From G963663775 sp963664255 (GTDB lineage Bacteria > Bacillota > Clostridia > Oscillospirales > Butyricicoccaceae): a stretch of 64,000 bases of DNA. Both the position numbers and the translations under genes were made by a program. Location: assembly GCA_963664255.1 (NCBI GenBank), contig OY760938.1, positions 744,001 to 808,000 on the forward strand, given 5' to 3'. The notes beneath the pieces are model-generated. The model was not told where the DNA came from. It worked only from the letters and a program-made list of their open reading frames with translations, and did no database searches. How positions within the stretch are numbered: position 1 is the first letter of the stretch; every line of letters starts with the position of its first letter. Of this stretch, positions 50,624 through 59,797 are shown piece after piece.

Positions 50624-51646
50624 ATGAAAACGATTAAAATTGGTTCCGTAGGTCTTGGACGTTTGGGATATGAGCACGCTTGCAATCTGGCATTGCGCGT
50701 ACCGGGTGCAGAACTCGCGGCTATTTGTGATGTCAACGCGCAGCGCGTGAAGGAAGTTGCGGAAGAACTCAACGTACCGCATCAGTACACCGATTTCACC
50801 GAGATGTGTCAGAATCCGGAGCTCGATGCGATTGCCATCGTTTCACCCTCCGCCCTGCACACTGAACAAATCGCGATTGCCCTGCAGGCAGGCAAGCACG
50901 TCTTCTGTGACAAGCCGCTTGGCACCACCGTTGCACAGTGTCAGGAAGCTGAAAAAGTGGTCATGGCACATCCGAATCAGGTCTTTATGCTGGGCTTTAT
51001 GCGCCGCTTTGACCCGTCTTATGTTGACGCAAAGCGCAAAATTGACAATGGCGACATCGGCAAGGTCATTATGGTGCGTTCCTATACCCAAGACCCGATT
51101 TCCACCATTGAAGGCACACTAAAATTCGCACCGCATTCCGGCGGACAATTCCTTGATATGTGTGTGCATGACATCGACCTCATTCGTTGGTTTACTGGCT
51201 CTGAGCCGAAAAATCTGTGGGGTATCGGCGGCGTATTTGAGTTTGAGCTGTATCGCGAACTCAACGATGGTGATAACGTTGCCGTCATGCTGCAATGCGA
51301 AAACGAAGCAATGGGCTTCATGTTTGCAGGTCGCGCCGCAGCGCATGGCTCTCATGTCGAAACCGAAATCATCGGCACGCGCGGCACACTGCGCATTGCA
51401 GGCGTTCCGTCCAAGAATCTGCTGGAAGTAATGAGCGAGCATGGCGTTTGCCGCGAATGCTATCAGGATTTCCTGACCCGCTGGCATGATGCGTATGTTA
51501 ACGAAATGGTAGAATTCATTTCCTGCATCCGTGAAGACCGTAAGCCAGAAGTCACTGTACAGGATGGCACTGCCGTTTCCGAAATTGCATATCGCTGCAA
51601 GGAATCCTTTGAATGCGGCAAAATGCTCCCCCTGCGTGACCAGTAA
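50624..51646 (+). CDS. Gfo/Idh/MocA family dehydrogenase (inositol dehydrogenase-like)
   Basis: A 340-residue NAD(P)-dependent oxidoreductase. The N-terminal Rossmann fold starts IKIGSVGLGRLGYEHACNL, and the catalytic-type Lys lies in CDKPLG. The C-terminal Gfo/Idh/MocA domain has HSGGQFLDMCVHDIDLIRW, typical of myo-inositol 2-dehydrogenase (IolG) relatives. The ATG follows AAAGGAG. The substrate may be an inositol or another polyol, but no other iol genes lie nearby. Confidence 0.9.
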   Translation: MKTIKIGSVGLGRLGYEHACNLALRVPGAELAAICDVNAQRVKEVAEELNVPHQYTDFTEMCQNPELDAIAIVSPSALHTEQIAIALQAGKHVFCDKPLGTTVAQCQEAEKVVMAHPNQVFMLGFMRRFDPSYVDAKRKIDNGDIGKVIMVRSYTQDPISTIEGTLKFAPHSGGQFLDMCVHDIDLIRWFTGSEPKNLWGIGGVFEFELYRELNDGDNVAVMLQCENEAMGFMFAGRAAAHGSHVETEIIGTRGTLRIAGVPSKNLLEVMSEHGVCRECYQDFLTRWHDAYVNEMVEFISCIREDRKPEVTVQDGTAVSEIAYRCKESFECGKMLPLRDQ

Positions 51647-51676
51647 GCTTTCTTGCACAGCTCGTAAAAAGAGATG

Positions 51677-51718
51677 AAAAAAAATCCCCCTCTGCATCGT
51701 GGCAGATGGGGATTTTTT
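51677..51718. terminator. bidirectional terminator
   Basis: AAAAATCCCC and GGGGATTTTT close a stem-loop shared by the dehydrogenase gene and the convergent purine operon. Confidence 0.92.
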
Positions 51719-51722
51719 CCGT

Positions 51723-52247
51723 TTAAACTTGGGGAAGCAGCCCTTGCTCGATTGCCGCGCGCATATCCATAACGCCGTTGGAAATGGTTGCAAACGCATC
51801 AATAAAACGCTCCACACTTGCCATCACGAGGGACAAATTTTCCGCAAAAACCGTGACAATCGGCTCCAGTTCTGCTCGTGTATCCAGCACGGTGTTGTGC
51901 TTTAAATACAGCTGATGCGCGGGTGTAAAGTAGTTAAACGCACCCAACGCACAATAATCATTACAATATTCGCAGGTTTTGCGTACTTCCTTTTCAAATT
52001 CGGGGCGCAGTCCTGTAAACAATGTGGTATAAAACTGCAGCAGTGCCATGCCCTCTGTCGGCATCGGCATATGAATGAAACAAATTTCAATCATAATATC
52101 CTGCATAATCTTGCCTGTACGTGGATGCTCCACACGCAAAAGCATCGGATGTGTTTCGTCTTGTGGCTTGACCAACTCCGCACGGAAGTTGTTTTCTTTG
52201 AGCACATCGACCATGCACGCCAAAATCTGCGTCTGCTTTTCGTTCAT
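51723..52247 (-). CDS. conserved hypothetical protein, end of the purine operon
   Basis: A 174-residue soluble protein I do not recognise with confidence. It has an N-terminal alpha/beta part (QTQILACMVDVLKENNFRAEL, MQDIMIEICFIHMPMP), a CEYCNDYC Cys cluster in the middle and a helical C-terminus. The overall layout faintly recalls YbjN/type III chaperone-like folds. The ATG is nine bases after GGAGG. It starts about 27 bases after purD and ends at the operon terminator. Confidence 0.72.
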   Translation of the reverse strand: MNEKQTQILACMVDVLKENNFRAELVKPQDETHPMLLRVEHPRTGKIMQDIMIEICFIHMPMPTEGMALLQFYTTLFTGLRPEFEKEVRKTCEYCNDYCALGAFNYFTPAHQLYLKHNTVLDTRAELEPIVTVFAENLSLVMASVERFIDAFATISNGVMDMRAAIEQGLLPQV

Positions 52248-52273
52248 GATAGGTTTCCTCCTCTGTTGCATAC

Positions 52274-53524
52274 TTACTTAATGCCAATATCGGTGCGGAA
52301 ATGCGCCTGTGCAAAGCTGATTTTGTGCACGTCAGCATATGCCTTTGCAATCGCTTCTTCCAAGGTTGCTGCGCTTGCCGTCACGCCCAGCACACGTCCG
52401 CCATTTGTGAGAATTTTTCCATCTTTTGCGGCAGTGCCCGCATGGAACACAATGGAATCCGTCACTGTATCCAATCCGCTGATTTCTTTGCCCTTTTCAT
52501 ATGCCTTCGGATAGCCGCCAGATGCCATTACCACGCAGCAAGCCGCATTGTCCGCCCACTGGATGTCCATTTCGTCCAACTTGCCGTCAATGACCGCATT
52601 GAATACGTCATACAAATCGCTTTCCAAGCGGCACAGTACTGCCTGTGTTTCAGGGTCACCAAAGCGTGCATTGTATTCAATCACCTTAGGACCCTTTTCT
52701 GTCAGCATCAAGCCAAAGTACAGCACACCTTGAAACGGTCTGCCCTCTGCCGCCATCGCTGCCACTGTCGGCTTAAAAATGGTTTCCATGCAGGTTGCGG
52801 CAATTTCTTCGGTATAAAAGCGTGACGGAGAAAATGCGCCCATGCCGCCCGTGTTCGGTCCTTCATCCTTGTCATAGGCACGCTTATGGTCCTGCGCCGA
52901 AGGCATGGTTTTCAGCGTCTTTCCGTCCACAAATGCCAACACCGAAACCTCAGGACCCGTCAAGAATTCCTCAATGACCACACGTGCACCTGCGCCGCCA
53001 AATGCGCCGCCGTCAATCGCATCCTTGACCGCATCAATCGCTTCCTCTTCGGTCATTGCGACCGTAACGCCCTTGCCAAGTGCCAAGCCATCTGCCTTGA
53101 TGACAATCGGTGCACCATTTTCCTTGATATATGCGATTGCATCCGCAGAATTTTCAAAAACGGCATAGCCTGCGGTTGGAATCTGATATTTCTGCATCAA
53201 ATCCTTTGCAAAGGACTTCGAGCCTTCAATCACTGCCGCATTTTTACGTGGGCCAAATGCACGGAAGCCTTCGGCATCCAATGCATCCACCATGCCCAGT
53301 GCCAGCGGGTCATCCGGTGCCACCATAATCATATCCGGTTGATTCTGCTTACAAAATGCCACCACGCCGTCAATATCGGTGGCTGTAATGGCAACGCATT
53401 CTGCCACCTGCGCAATGCCGCCGTTTCCGGGTGCACACCAAATGTGGTCTACCTGCGGACTTTTCTGCAATGTGTGGCAAATTGCGTGCTCTCGCCCGCC
53501 GCTGCCAATCACCAAAACCTTCAT
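52274..53524 (-). CDS. purD: phosphoribosylamine-glycine ligase
   Basis: Second step of purine synthesis: joins glycine to phosphoribosylamine (GAR synthetase). It has 416 residues. The N-terminus KVLVIGSGGREHAI is diagnostic. The ATP-grasp core shows IVIKADGLALGKGV and the metal-binding VIEYNARFGDPETQ. The start is the ATG after GAGAGGG. It lies about 105 bases downstream of the AICAR transformylase gene; that gap shows no gene. Confidence 0.96.
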   Translation of the reverse strand: MKVLVIGSGGREHAICHTLQKSPQVDHIWCAPGNGGIAQVAECVAITATDIDGVVAFCKQNQPDMIMVAPDDPLALGMVDALDAEGFRAFGPRKNAAVIEGSKSFAKDLMQKYQIPTAGYAVFENSADAIAYIKENGAPIVIKADGLALGKGVTVAMTEEEAIDAVKDAIDGGAFGGAGARVVIEEFLTGPEVSVLAFVDGKTLKTMPSAQDHKRAYDKDEGPNTGGMGAFSPSRFYTEEIAATCMETIFKPTVAAMAAEGRPFQGVLYFGLMLTEKGPKVIEYNARFGDPETQAVLCRLESDLYDVFNAVIDGKLDEMDIQWADNAACCVVMASGGYPKAYEKGKEISGLDTVTDSIVFHAGTAAKDGKILTNGGRVLGVTASAATLEEAIAKAYADVHKISFAQAHFRTDIGIK

Positions 53525-53629
53525 AAATACCCTCTCTGTCTTGTCGTAATTTTCCAAATCTTGCACAAACAGACCGACCAAAATTCCATGGGCGGTCTGC
53601 CGTGTATCATTTTTTATGGTCGTACAGCA

Positions 53630-54799
53630 TCAGTGATGGAACAGACGAATGCCCGTAAACGCCATTGCGATGTTGTATTTATTTGCGGTTGCAATCACAT
53701 GGTCATCACGAATCGAACCGCCCGGCTGCACGATATATTGCACACCGGACTTGCGTGCACGCTCGACATTATCGCCAAACGGGAAGAATGCGTCCGAACC
53801 AACGGTGACACCGCTGTTTTTCGCAATCCATTCCTTGCGCTCTTCACGGGTCAGCACTTCCGGCTTGACCTTGAAGATATTCTGCCAAGTGCCATCTGCC
53901 AAAACGTCCTCATATTCATCCGAAACATAAATATCAATCGCGTTATCACGGTCAGGACGGCGGATATTGTCCACAAATTGCAGTCCCAGCACCTTCGGAT
54001 GCTGCCGCAGGAACCAGTTGTCTGCCTTTTCGCCTGCCAAACGGGTGCAGTGGATGCGGGACTGCTGTCCTGCACCAACGCCGATGGTCTGTCCATCCTT
54101 GACATAGCAAACCGAGTTGGACTGCGTATATTTCAGCGTAATCAAAGACAAAAGCATATCACGCTTTGCCGCTTCAGTCAGTTCCTTGTTGTCGGTGACC
54201 AAATTTTGCAGCATATCCTCGGTAATCGCCAAATCATTATAGCCTTGCTCAAACGTGATGCCGAAAATATCACGGCGTTCGCCTGCCTTCGGCTCATAAG
54301 AAGGGTCAATCTGCACCACGTTATAGCCGCCCTTGCGCTTGGTCTTCAAAATTTCCAATGCCTCTGCGGAATAAGACGGCGCAATGACACCATCCGACAC
54401 CTCACCCGCCAAGTAGCGTGCGGTATCTGCGTCGCACTCGTCAGACAGTGCTGCCCAGTCGCCGTAAGAGCACAGGCGGTCTGCACCACGTGCACGGATA
54501 TAGGCGCTTGCAATCAGAGAATAGTCCCCTTCTGCAAAGTACATCGCCTTTTCCAAATCGGTCAGTGGCGTGCCCAGTGCCGCACCCGCAGGAGAAACGT
54601 GCTTGAAGGATGCCGCCGCAGGCAGATTGGTTGCCGCCTTCAGCGCACGCACGAGCTGCCACGCATTGAATGCGTCACAAAAGTTGATGTACCCTGGCTT
54701 ACCGTTGAGCACCACAATCGGCAATTCTCCCTGCTCCATATAAATGCGTGCAGGCTTTTGGTTCGGGTTGCAGCCGTATTTCAGTTCCAACTCATTCAT
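53630..54799 (-). CDS. stand-alone AICAR transformylase (C-terminal PurH-type domain only)
   Basis: Formylates AICAR to FAICAR with 10-formyl-THF. It has 389 residues and corresponds only to the AICARFT domain of bifunctional PurH; the IMP cyclohydrolase (MGS-like) domain is absent. It starts ELELKYGCNPNQKPARIYM and shows the catalytic KHVSPAGAA and PGGSIRDDHVI motifs. The start is the ATG after GGGAGG; an upstream TTG is too close. The missing cyclohydrolase step is supplied by the purO-type gene immediately upstream. Confidence 0.94.
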   Translation of the reverse strand: MNELELKYGCNPNQKPARIYMEQGELPIVVLNGKPGYINFCDAFNAWQLVRALKAATNLPAAASFKHVSPAGAALGTPLTDLEKAMYFAEGDYSLIASAYIRARGADRLCSYGDWAALSDECDADTARYLAGEVSDGVIAPSYSAEALEILKTKRKGGYNVVQIDPSYEPKAGERRDIFGITFEQGYNDLAITEDMLQNLVTDNKELTEAAKRDMLLSLITLKYTQSNSVCYVKDGQTIGVGAGQQSRIHCTRLAGEKADNWFLRQHPKVLGLQFVDNIRRPDRDNAIDIYVSDEYEDVLADGTWQNIFKVKPEVLTREERKEWIAKNSGVTVGSDAFFPFGDNVERARKSGVQYIVQPGGSIRDDHVIATANKYNIAMAFTGIRLFHH

Positions 54800-54816
54800 C
54801 GTTTTCAAATCCTCCC

Positions 54817-55521
54817 TTACTGGTTCTTATTGCAAATGACCGTGCTCTGCTTTCCAGTTGCAATCTCGGTGTAGCAAACATACAGCGACACCTTATTGTC
54901 TGCATTCAGATTGTTCCAAAGCGTGTCCGCAAAGGTGTGCATATCGCCTGCAATCGCAATCGTTTTCGGCTCGCCCTCAAAAGACGGCAGCGGATTGCCA
55001 TCCTGCATATAGGTATGGATGAAATGCCCCATGCCTGCCTTCGGCTGGTCATATTCATAGAAGAAGCGTTTGCAGCAGCTTGGGTCACCCTCTAAGCTCT
55101 TGAGAATGGAGAGCTGATAGGCACCGTTTGCCTCTACCACACCGGAAATTCTCGGCGTATAGTTGGGGCTGTCCGGCTCAAACTCACGTGTGCGCAGGGA
55201 TTCTTCCGCACGCTTGCCGTTCTTCATGCCGTCCCAAATGGTATCGGTCTGGTCACCGTTGGTCACAATCAGGCGTCCGTCATACAAACGCACGGGATGA
55301 TAAATGATTAAGGACGGGTCGACCATCTTTGCTGCATCAAAGGCTTCTGTGCGAATGCCGTCTTCGGTTTCCGAAAAAATGCGGTTGCGGCTGTTTTCAC
55401 TGCGGCCCATGATAAAATACGCCGCTACTGCGTACTTGTCATCTGCCGAACGTCCCAAAATGATGCCGCGACCCGGATAGGCATTGCTGCACAGCTCCTG
55501 TGCAATATTCAAAATCTCCAT
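54817..55521 (-). CDS. purO: IMP cyclohydrolase, PurO type
   Basis: Closes the ring of FAICAR to give IMP. It has 234 residues and resembles the archaeal-type PurO cyclohydrolase family (an NTN-hydrolase-like fold), not the PurH MGS domain. Visible family features are AYPGRGIILGRS near the N-terminus and ENSRNRIF. The ATG follows AAGGAG. It lies 17 bases before the stand-alone AICAR transformylase, which lacks this activity, so the pair replaces bifunctional PurH. Confidence 0.88.
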   Translation of the reverse strand: MEILNIAQELCSNAYPGRGIILGRSADDKYAVAAYFIMGRSENSRNRIFSETEDGIRTEAFDAAKMVDPSLIIYHPVRLYDGRLIVTNGDQTDTIWDGMKNGKRAEESLRTREFEPDSPNYTPRISGVVEANGAYQLSILKSLEGDPSCCKRFFYEYDQPKAGMGHFIHTYMQDGNPLPSFEGEPKTIAIAGDMHTFADTLWNNLNADNKVSLYVCYTEIATGKQSTVICNKNQ

Positions 55522-55530
55522 TTTTACTCC

Positions 55531-55818
55531 TTAATCAATGCATTTTTCAAAATCTTTTGTATGCTTGGTAGGAAAAAATTCAAGCAACTCATATTTTGCA
55601 ATCCCTTTTTGATAAAAGGGATCTTCTTTCATAATGCGCTTCGCCTCATCTTCATCTGCACAATTACAGAGTATAATGCCACCTGTGCGCGGATTTTTTC
55701 TACCTGAGCAAATGAATTTACACGCTTGATAATATTTATCTAAATATTGGATATGCTCTGATAAAGCACGCTCTACCTCTTCGATGGGTTTCTGATACGT
55801 CAAATTGAAAATAAACAT
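55531..55818 (-). CDS. YciI-like small protein in the purine operon
   Basis: A 95-residue ferredoxin-like (dimeric alpha-beta barrel) protein of the YciI type. It starts MFIFNLTYQKPIEEVERALS and has the RTGGIILCNCADEDEAKRIM strand-helix pair. The start is the ATG after GAGGGGTGG. It sits between purN and purO, with 10-11 bases on each side, so it is translated with the purine enzymes. YciI proteins mostly have unknown roles; a purine-linked one is implied only by position. Confidence 0.8.
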   Translation of the reverse strand: MFIFNLTYQKPIEEVERALSEHIQYLDKYYQACKFICSGRKNPRTGGIILCNCADEDEAKRIMKEDPFYQKGIAKYELLEFFPTKHTKDFEKCID

Positions 55819-55829
55819 CTGTCCACCCC

Positions 55830-56459
55830 TCATTCGGCATCCATGTACACTATGCCATCTCGAAACTGCAGTCTGCCCTGACAAAATTGCGAAACCACCT
55901 GTGGCAGCAAAATATGCTCTGCCTGCTGCATCACACGCTTTTGCAGCACTTCTGGGGTATCCCCATCCAGCACTTCCACTGCTCTTTGTGCAATGATTGC
56001 ACCGCCGTCTACGATTTCAGACACAAAATGCACCGTTGCCCCTGTCACCTTAACGCCCTTGCGCAGCGCTTCTTCATGCACACGCAATCCGTAATAACCT
56101 TCTCCGCAAAAAGAAGGAATCAGGGACGGGTGGACATTGATGATACGGTTTTCAAACCGACGGCAAAACGCGTCTGACAATACGGTCATAAAACCAGCAA
56201 GCACAATTAACCCCACACCCTGCTGCTCCAGCAGATTTGCAAGTGCTTCGCCGTATGCTTGTGTATCGCTATAGTCCTTGCGGCGCATGACATAGGTAGG
56301 GATATTGACTTTTTGCGCACGTTCCAGCGCATATACGCCCTCTTTGGAGGAAATGACGGCACAAATCTCCCCATTTTTCAAGTTACCAGACGTCTGCGCA
56401 TCAATCAGCGCCTGTAGGTTCGTACCGCCGCCGGAAACCAAAACTGCGATTTTTACCAT
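55830..56459 (-). CDS. purN: phosphoribosylglycinamide formyltransferase
   Basis: Transfers a formyl group from 10-formyl-THF to GAR. It has 209 residues. The N-terminus VKIAVLVSGGGTNLQALID and the catalytic INVHPSLIPSF with the later VTGATVHFVSEIVDGG are standard. The start is the ATG after AAAGGAATC; the frame is open into the purM gene but that part is not homologous. Normal family length. Confidence 0.96.
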   Translation of the reverse strand: MVKIAVLVSGGGTNLQALIDAQTSGNLKNGEICAVISSKEGVYALERAQKVNIPTYVMRRKDYSDTQAYGEALANLLEQQGVGLIVLAGFMTVLSDAFCRRFENRIINVHPSLIPSFCGEGYYGLRVHEEALRKGVKVTGATVHFVSEIVDGGAIIAQRAVEVLDGDTPEVLQKRVMQQAEHILLPQVVSQFCQGRLQFRDGIVYMDAE

Positions 56460-56496
56460 GTTTTTTTGATTCCTTTTCCGTTCATCCCGACCTGCT

Positions 56497-57534
56497 TTAT
56501 CGCAAGGAAACGCCTTTTTCCCCTGCAATACAGCTACCAATGATGTATCCCTGCTCGCCTGCCTCTGCAATCGCAGCCAATGCCTTGTCTGCGTCTTCCT
56601 TGGCAACCGCAATCACCAGACCTGCACCCATGTTGAACGTGTTATACATATCACGCTCCGGAATGTTGCCCGTCTTTTGAATCAGGTCAAAAATCTGCGG
56701 TATCGGCATTGCCGCCTTTTCGATTTCTGCACAAATGCTGTCAGACAGCATCCGCGGTACATTCTCATAAAAACCGCCGCCGGTAATATGGCTGACTGCC
56801 TTAACATCTGCCTTTGCAATCACGCTTTGCAGTGCTTTGACATAGATTTTGGTCGGGGTCAGCAGTTCTTCACCCAAGGTCTTGCCAAAATCATCGATAT
56901 ACCGATGTACGGATTTTTCATTGATGCCCAAGGTTTTGCGCACCAAAGAATAGCCATTGGAATGCACGCCAGAAGACGCGACACCAATCAGCACATCACC
57001 GATTGTGAGTCGGCTGCCGTCAATCATCTTTGCCTTGTCAACGATACCGACTGTAAAGCCTGCCATATCGTACTCATCTTCCGGATAAAAACCGGGCATT
57101 TCTGCGGTTTCTCCGCCAACCAGTGCGCAGCCTGCCTGCCGACAGCCTTCTGCAATGCCTGCTACCATACCCGCAACACGATTCGGATGGTTCTTCCCCA
57201 CCGCAATATAATCGAGGAAAAACATGGGTTGTGCACCACAGCACGCAATATCATTGACACACATTGCCACGCAGTCAATGCCGACCGTATCATGCTTGTC
57301 CATCAAAAAGGCAAGCTTCAGCTTGGTGCCGACACCATCGGTGCCGGAAACGAGAATCGGGTCTTCCATCCCCGCAAATTCGGGTCGGAACAGTCCGCCA
57401 AAACCACCCAAAGAACCGATGACACCCTTTGTAAAGGTGCTTTCCACCATCGGTTTCATCAATCGAACGGCCTCATAGCCCGCGGTAACGTCTACACCCG
57501 CAGCCTTATAGCTTTCAGAACGGCTATTAATCAT
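56497..57534 (-). CDS. purM: phosphoribosylformylglycinamidine cyclo-ligase
   Basis: AIR synthetase, step five of purine synthesis. It has 345 residues. PurM/SelD-family motifs: SGTDGVGTKLKLAF, DCVAMCVNDIACCGA and GGETAEMPGFY. Its ATG overlaps the purF stop by four bases (ATGA). Note that purL/purQ/purS are not in this window, so that step is encoded elsewhere. Confidence 0.97.
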   Translation of the reverse strand: MINSRSESYKAAGVDVTAGYEAVRLMKPMVESTFTKGVIGSLGGFGGLFRPEFAGMEDPILVSGTDGVGTKLKLAFLMDKHDTVGIDCVAMCVNDIACCGAQPMFFLDYIAVGKNHPNRVAGMVAGIAEGCRQAGCALVGGETAEMPGFYPEDEYDMAGFTVGIVDKAKMIDGSRLTIGDVLIGVASSGVHSNGYSLVRKTLGINEKSVHRYIDDFGKTLGEELLTPTKIYVKALQSVIAKADVKAVSHITGGGFYENVPRMLSDSICAEIEKAAMPIPQIFDLIQKTGNIPERDMYNTFNMGAGLVIAVAKEDADKALAAIAEAGEQGYIIGSCIAGEKGVSLR

Positions 57535-58988
57535 AATTCGATCTCACTTTCAAACATATTTTTCTCGGCCTGTTGCGGCACCTCAATCGGATAGTTTCCA
57601 GAGAAACACGCATCGCAGAAGCTGCATTTTGCACCCACTGCAATTTTGTGGGTTGCCTCCAATGACAGGAATCCCAAAGAATCTACGCCAATGATGTCCC
57701 GCATTTCTTCCACTGTACGGTTGTGTGCCAGCAGTAATTCTCGGTCCGGAATATCCGTGCCAAAGAAGCACGGATGACGGAAGGACGGCGCGGAAATGCG
57801 CATATGCACCTCTGCCGCACCTGCGTCACGCAGTAGCTTTACCAGACGTGCACAGGTTGTGCCGCGCACAATGGAGTCGTCCACCATGATGACGCGTTTG
57901 CCCGCCAGTGCTTCCCGCAAGGCGTTGAGCTTGAGTCGCACCGAACGCTCACGCTTGTCCTGTCCCGGCTGGATGAAGGTGCGTCCGATATAGCGGTTTT
58001 TAATCAGACCCACACCATAAGGAATGCCGGAATGCTTTGCATAACCGATTGCCGCCGGAATACCGGAATCCGGCACACCAATGACCAAATCCGCTTCCAC
58101 AGGGGTTTCCAGTGCCAAATACCTACCGGCTTCTTGTCGTGCCAGTTCGACCGATGCGCCATCAATCACGGAATCAGGGCGCGCAAAATAGATATATTCA
58201 AACACACACGCCGCAGACTTTGCCTGAATGCCGCAATGCATACTGCTCAGCACACCGTTTTCCACCACGCAAACCTCACCCGGTTCGACATCGCGTACAA
58301 ATGCCGCACCCAACGCATCCAATGCGCAGGTTTCCGAGGCGAAAATATACGCTTCGCCCAGCTTGCCGATGCAAAGCGGACGGAATCCATGCGGGTCACG
58401 TGCCGCAATCATCTTGCGGGGCGACATTACCACCAGAGAATATGCGCCTTGAATCACCTTCATGGTTTCCAAGACTGCCTGCTCGATGGAACTTGTTTTC
58501 AAGCGTTCCTGCACGATGGTATAGACCAAAACCTCGGTATCGTTGGAGGAGCGGAAAATGCCGCCGTTCATTTCAATCGCACGGCGCAGCTCGCCTGCAT
58601 TGACCAGATTGCCGTTGTGTGCCACTGCCAAGTTACCCTTGACGTGGGTGATGCAAACCGGCTGCGCATTTTCACGACTCTGCTTGCCAGTGGTAGAATA
58701 GCGCACATGACCAACCGCCATGCTGCCCTGCATCGTGTCCAAAATCTCTTGCGCAAACACATCGTTGACCAAGCCAACATCTTTATGACAGCGAATGACA
58801 CCCTTACGGTTGACCGCAATGCCGCACGCCTCCTGTCCACGATGCTGCAAGGCAAACAGTGCGGTATAGGCCTCGTGTGCCGGGCTGATTTCGGCACTGT
58901 CCGGTGCTGCAATGCCAAACACGCCACATTCTTCATGCACCTTGTCAAACGGTAGCAGACTTTGACTTTTTTTCATTTTAAATTTCAT
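57531..58988 (-). CDS. purF: amidophosphoribosyltransferase
   Basis: First committed purine step: PRPP and glutamine to phosphoribosylamine. It has 485 residues. A propeptide of about 20 residues precedes the nucleophile Cys in ECGVFGI, so N-terminal processing is expected. The PRPP motif VIMVDDSIVRGTT and the KCSFCDACFSG cysteines indicate the Bacillus-type [4Fe-4S] enzyme. The start is the ATG in MKFKMKKSQ after AGAGGG. It is coupled to purM. Confidence 0.96.
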   Translation of the reverse strand: MKFKMKKSQSLLPFDKVHEECGVFGIAAPDSAEISPAHEAYTALFALQHRGQEACGIAVNRKGVIRCHKDVGLVNDVFAQEILDTMQGSMAVGHVRYSTTGKQSRENAQPVCITHVKGNLAVAHNGNLVNAGELRRAIEMNGGIFRSSNDTEVLVYTIVQERLKTSSIEQAVLETMKVIQGAYSLVVMSPRKMIAARDPHGFRPLCIGKLGEAYIFASETCALDALGAAFVRDVEPGEVCVVENGVLSSMHCGIQAKSAACVFEYIYFARPDSVIDGASVELARQEAGRYLALETPVEADLVIGVPDSGIPAAIGYAKHSGIPYGVGLIKNRYIGRTFIQPGQDKRERSVRLKLNALREALAGKRVIMVDDSIVRGTTCARLVKLLRDAGAAEVHMRISAPSFRHPCFFGTDIPDRELLLAHNRTVEEMRDIIGVDSLGFLSLEATHKIAVGAKCSFCDACFSGNYPIEVPQQAEKNMFESEIEL

Positions 58989-59031
58989 GTTACCCTCTCG
59001 CGCAACAGCTGCGCAGTCATGCAAATGCGAG

Positions 59032-59742
59032 TTAGTTTCCCATCAGTCTGCGCATGATTTCCTGATACGCATCCTCTACACCGCCCATATCGCGGCGGAA
59101 ACGGTCCTTATCCAGCTTTTCACGGGTGGTCTTGTCCCACAGACGGCAGGTGTCCGGAGAAATTTCATCCGCTAACACGATTTGACCATCGGTCGTCTTG
59201 CCGAATTCCAACTTAAAGTCTACCAAAATCACGTTCAGGGAATCGAAATATGCCTGCATGACTTCATTGACCTTGAACGCCATTTTTTCAATTTGTTCGA
59301 TTTCTTCCTTGGTCGCAAGCTTCAATGCCAGCGCATGATAGCTGTTAATCAGCGGGTCGCCCAGCGCATCATCCTTGTAGGAAAATTCAATCGTCGGCGC
59401 ATCAAAGGTGATGCCTTCTTCCACGCCGTAACGCTTCGCGAATGAACCTGCGGAAATGTTGCGAATGATAACTTCCAACGGCACAATGCTGACTTTCTTT
59501 ACGACGGTTTCACGCTCGGAAAGCTGTTCTACGAAATGGGTCGGCACGCCCTGCTTCTCCAGAATCTGAAACATATGGTTGCTCATGACATTATTGATGA
59601 CACCCTTGCCGCTGATTGTGCCCTTTTTTTCGCCGTTGAATGCCGTTGCATCGTCCTTATAATCTACGATAACCAGATTTGCATCTTCGGTTGCAAAAAC
59701 CTTCTTTGCCTTGCCTTCATATAGCTGTTCTAACTTCTGCAT
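59032..59742 (-). CDS. purC: SAICAR synthetase
   Basis: Joins aspartate to CAIR. It has 236 residues. It starts KLEQLYEGKAKKVFATED and contains VEQLSERETVVKKVSIVPLEVIIRN and SPDTCRLWD, all typical of PurC. The ATG follows AAGGAG. It lies between purE and purF. Confidence 0.97.
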   Translation of the reverse strand: MQKLEQLYEGKAKKVFATEDANLVIVDYKDDATAFNGEKKGTISGKGVINNVMSNHMFQILEKQGVPTHFVEQLSERETVVKKVSIVPLEVIIRNISAGSFAKRYGVEEGITFDAPTIEFSYKDDALGDPLINSYHALALKLATKEEIEQIEKMAFKVNEVMQAYFDSLNVILVDFKLEFGKTTDGQIVLADEISPDTCRLWDKTTREKLDKDRFRRDMGGVEDAYQEIMRRLMGN

Positions 59743-59797
59743 ATTCTAAAAACTCCTTTTATGTGTGTTCTTGTTTTATCTGCACGTTTTTTTACTG

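Noticed and set aside
52886..54874. 662-codon open frame on the plus strand opposite purD and the AICAR transformylase gene
   Set aside because: Spans two real genes in antisense; Cys/Arg-rich and without homology features.
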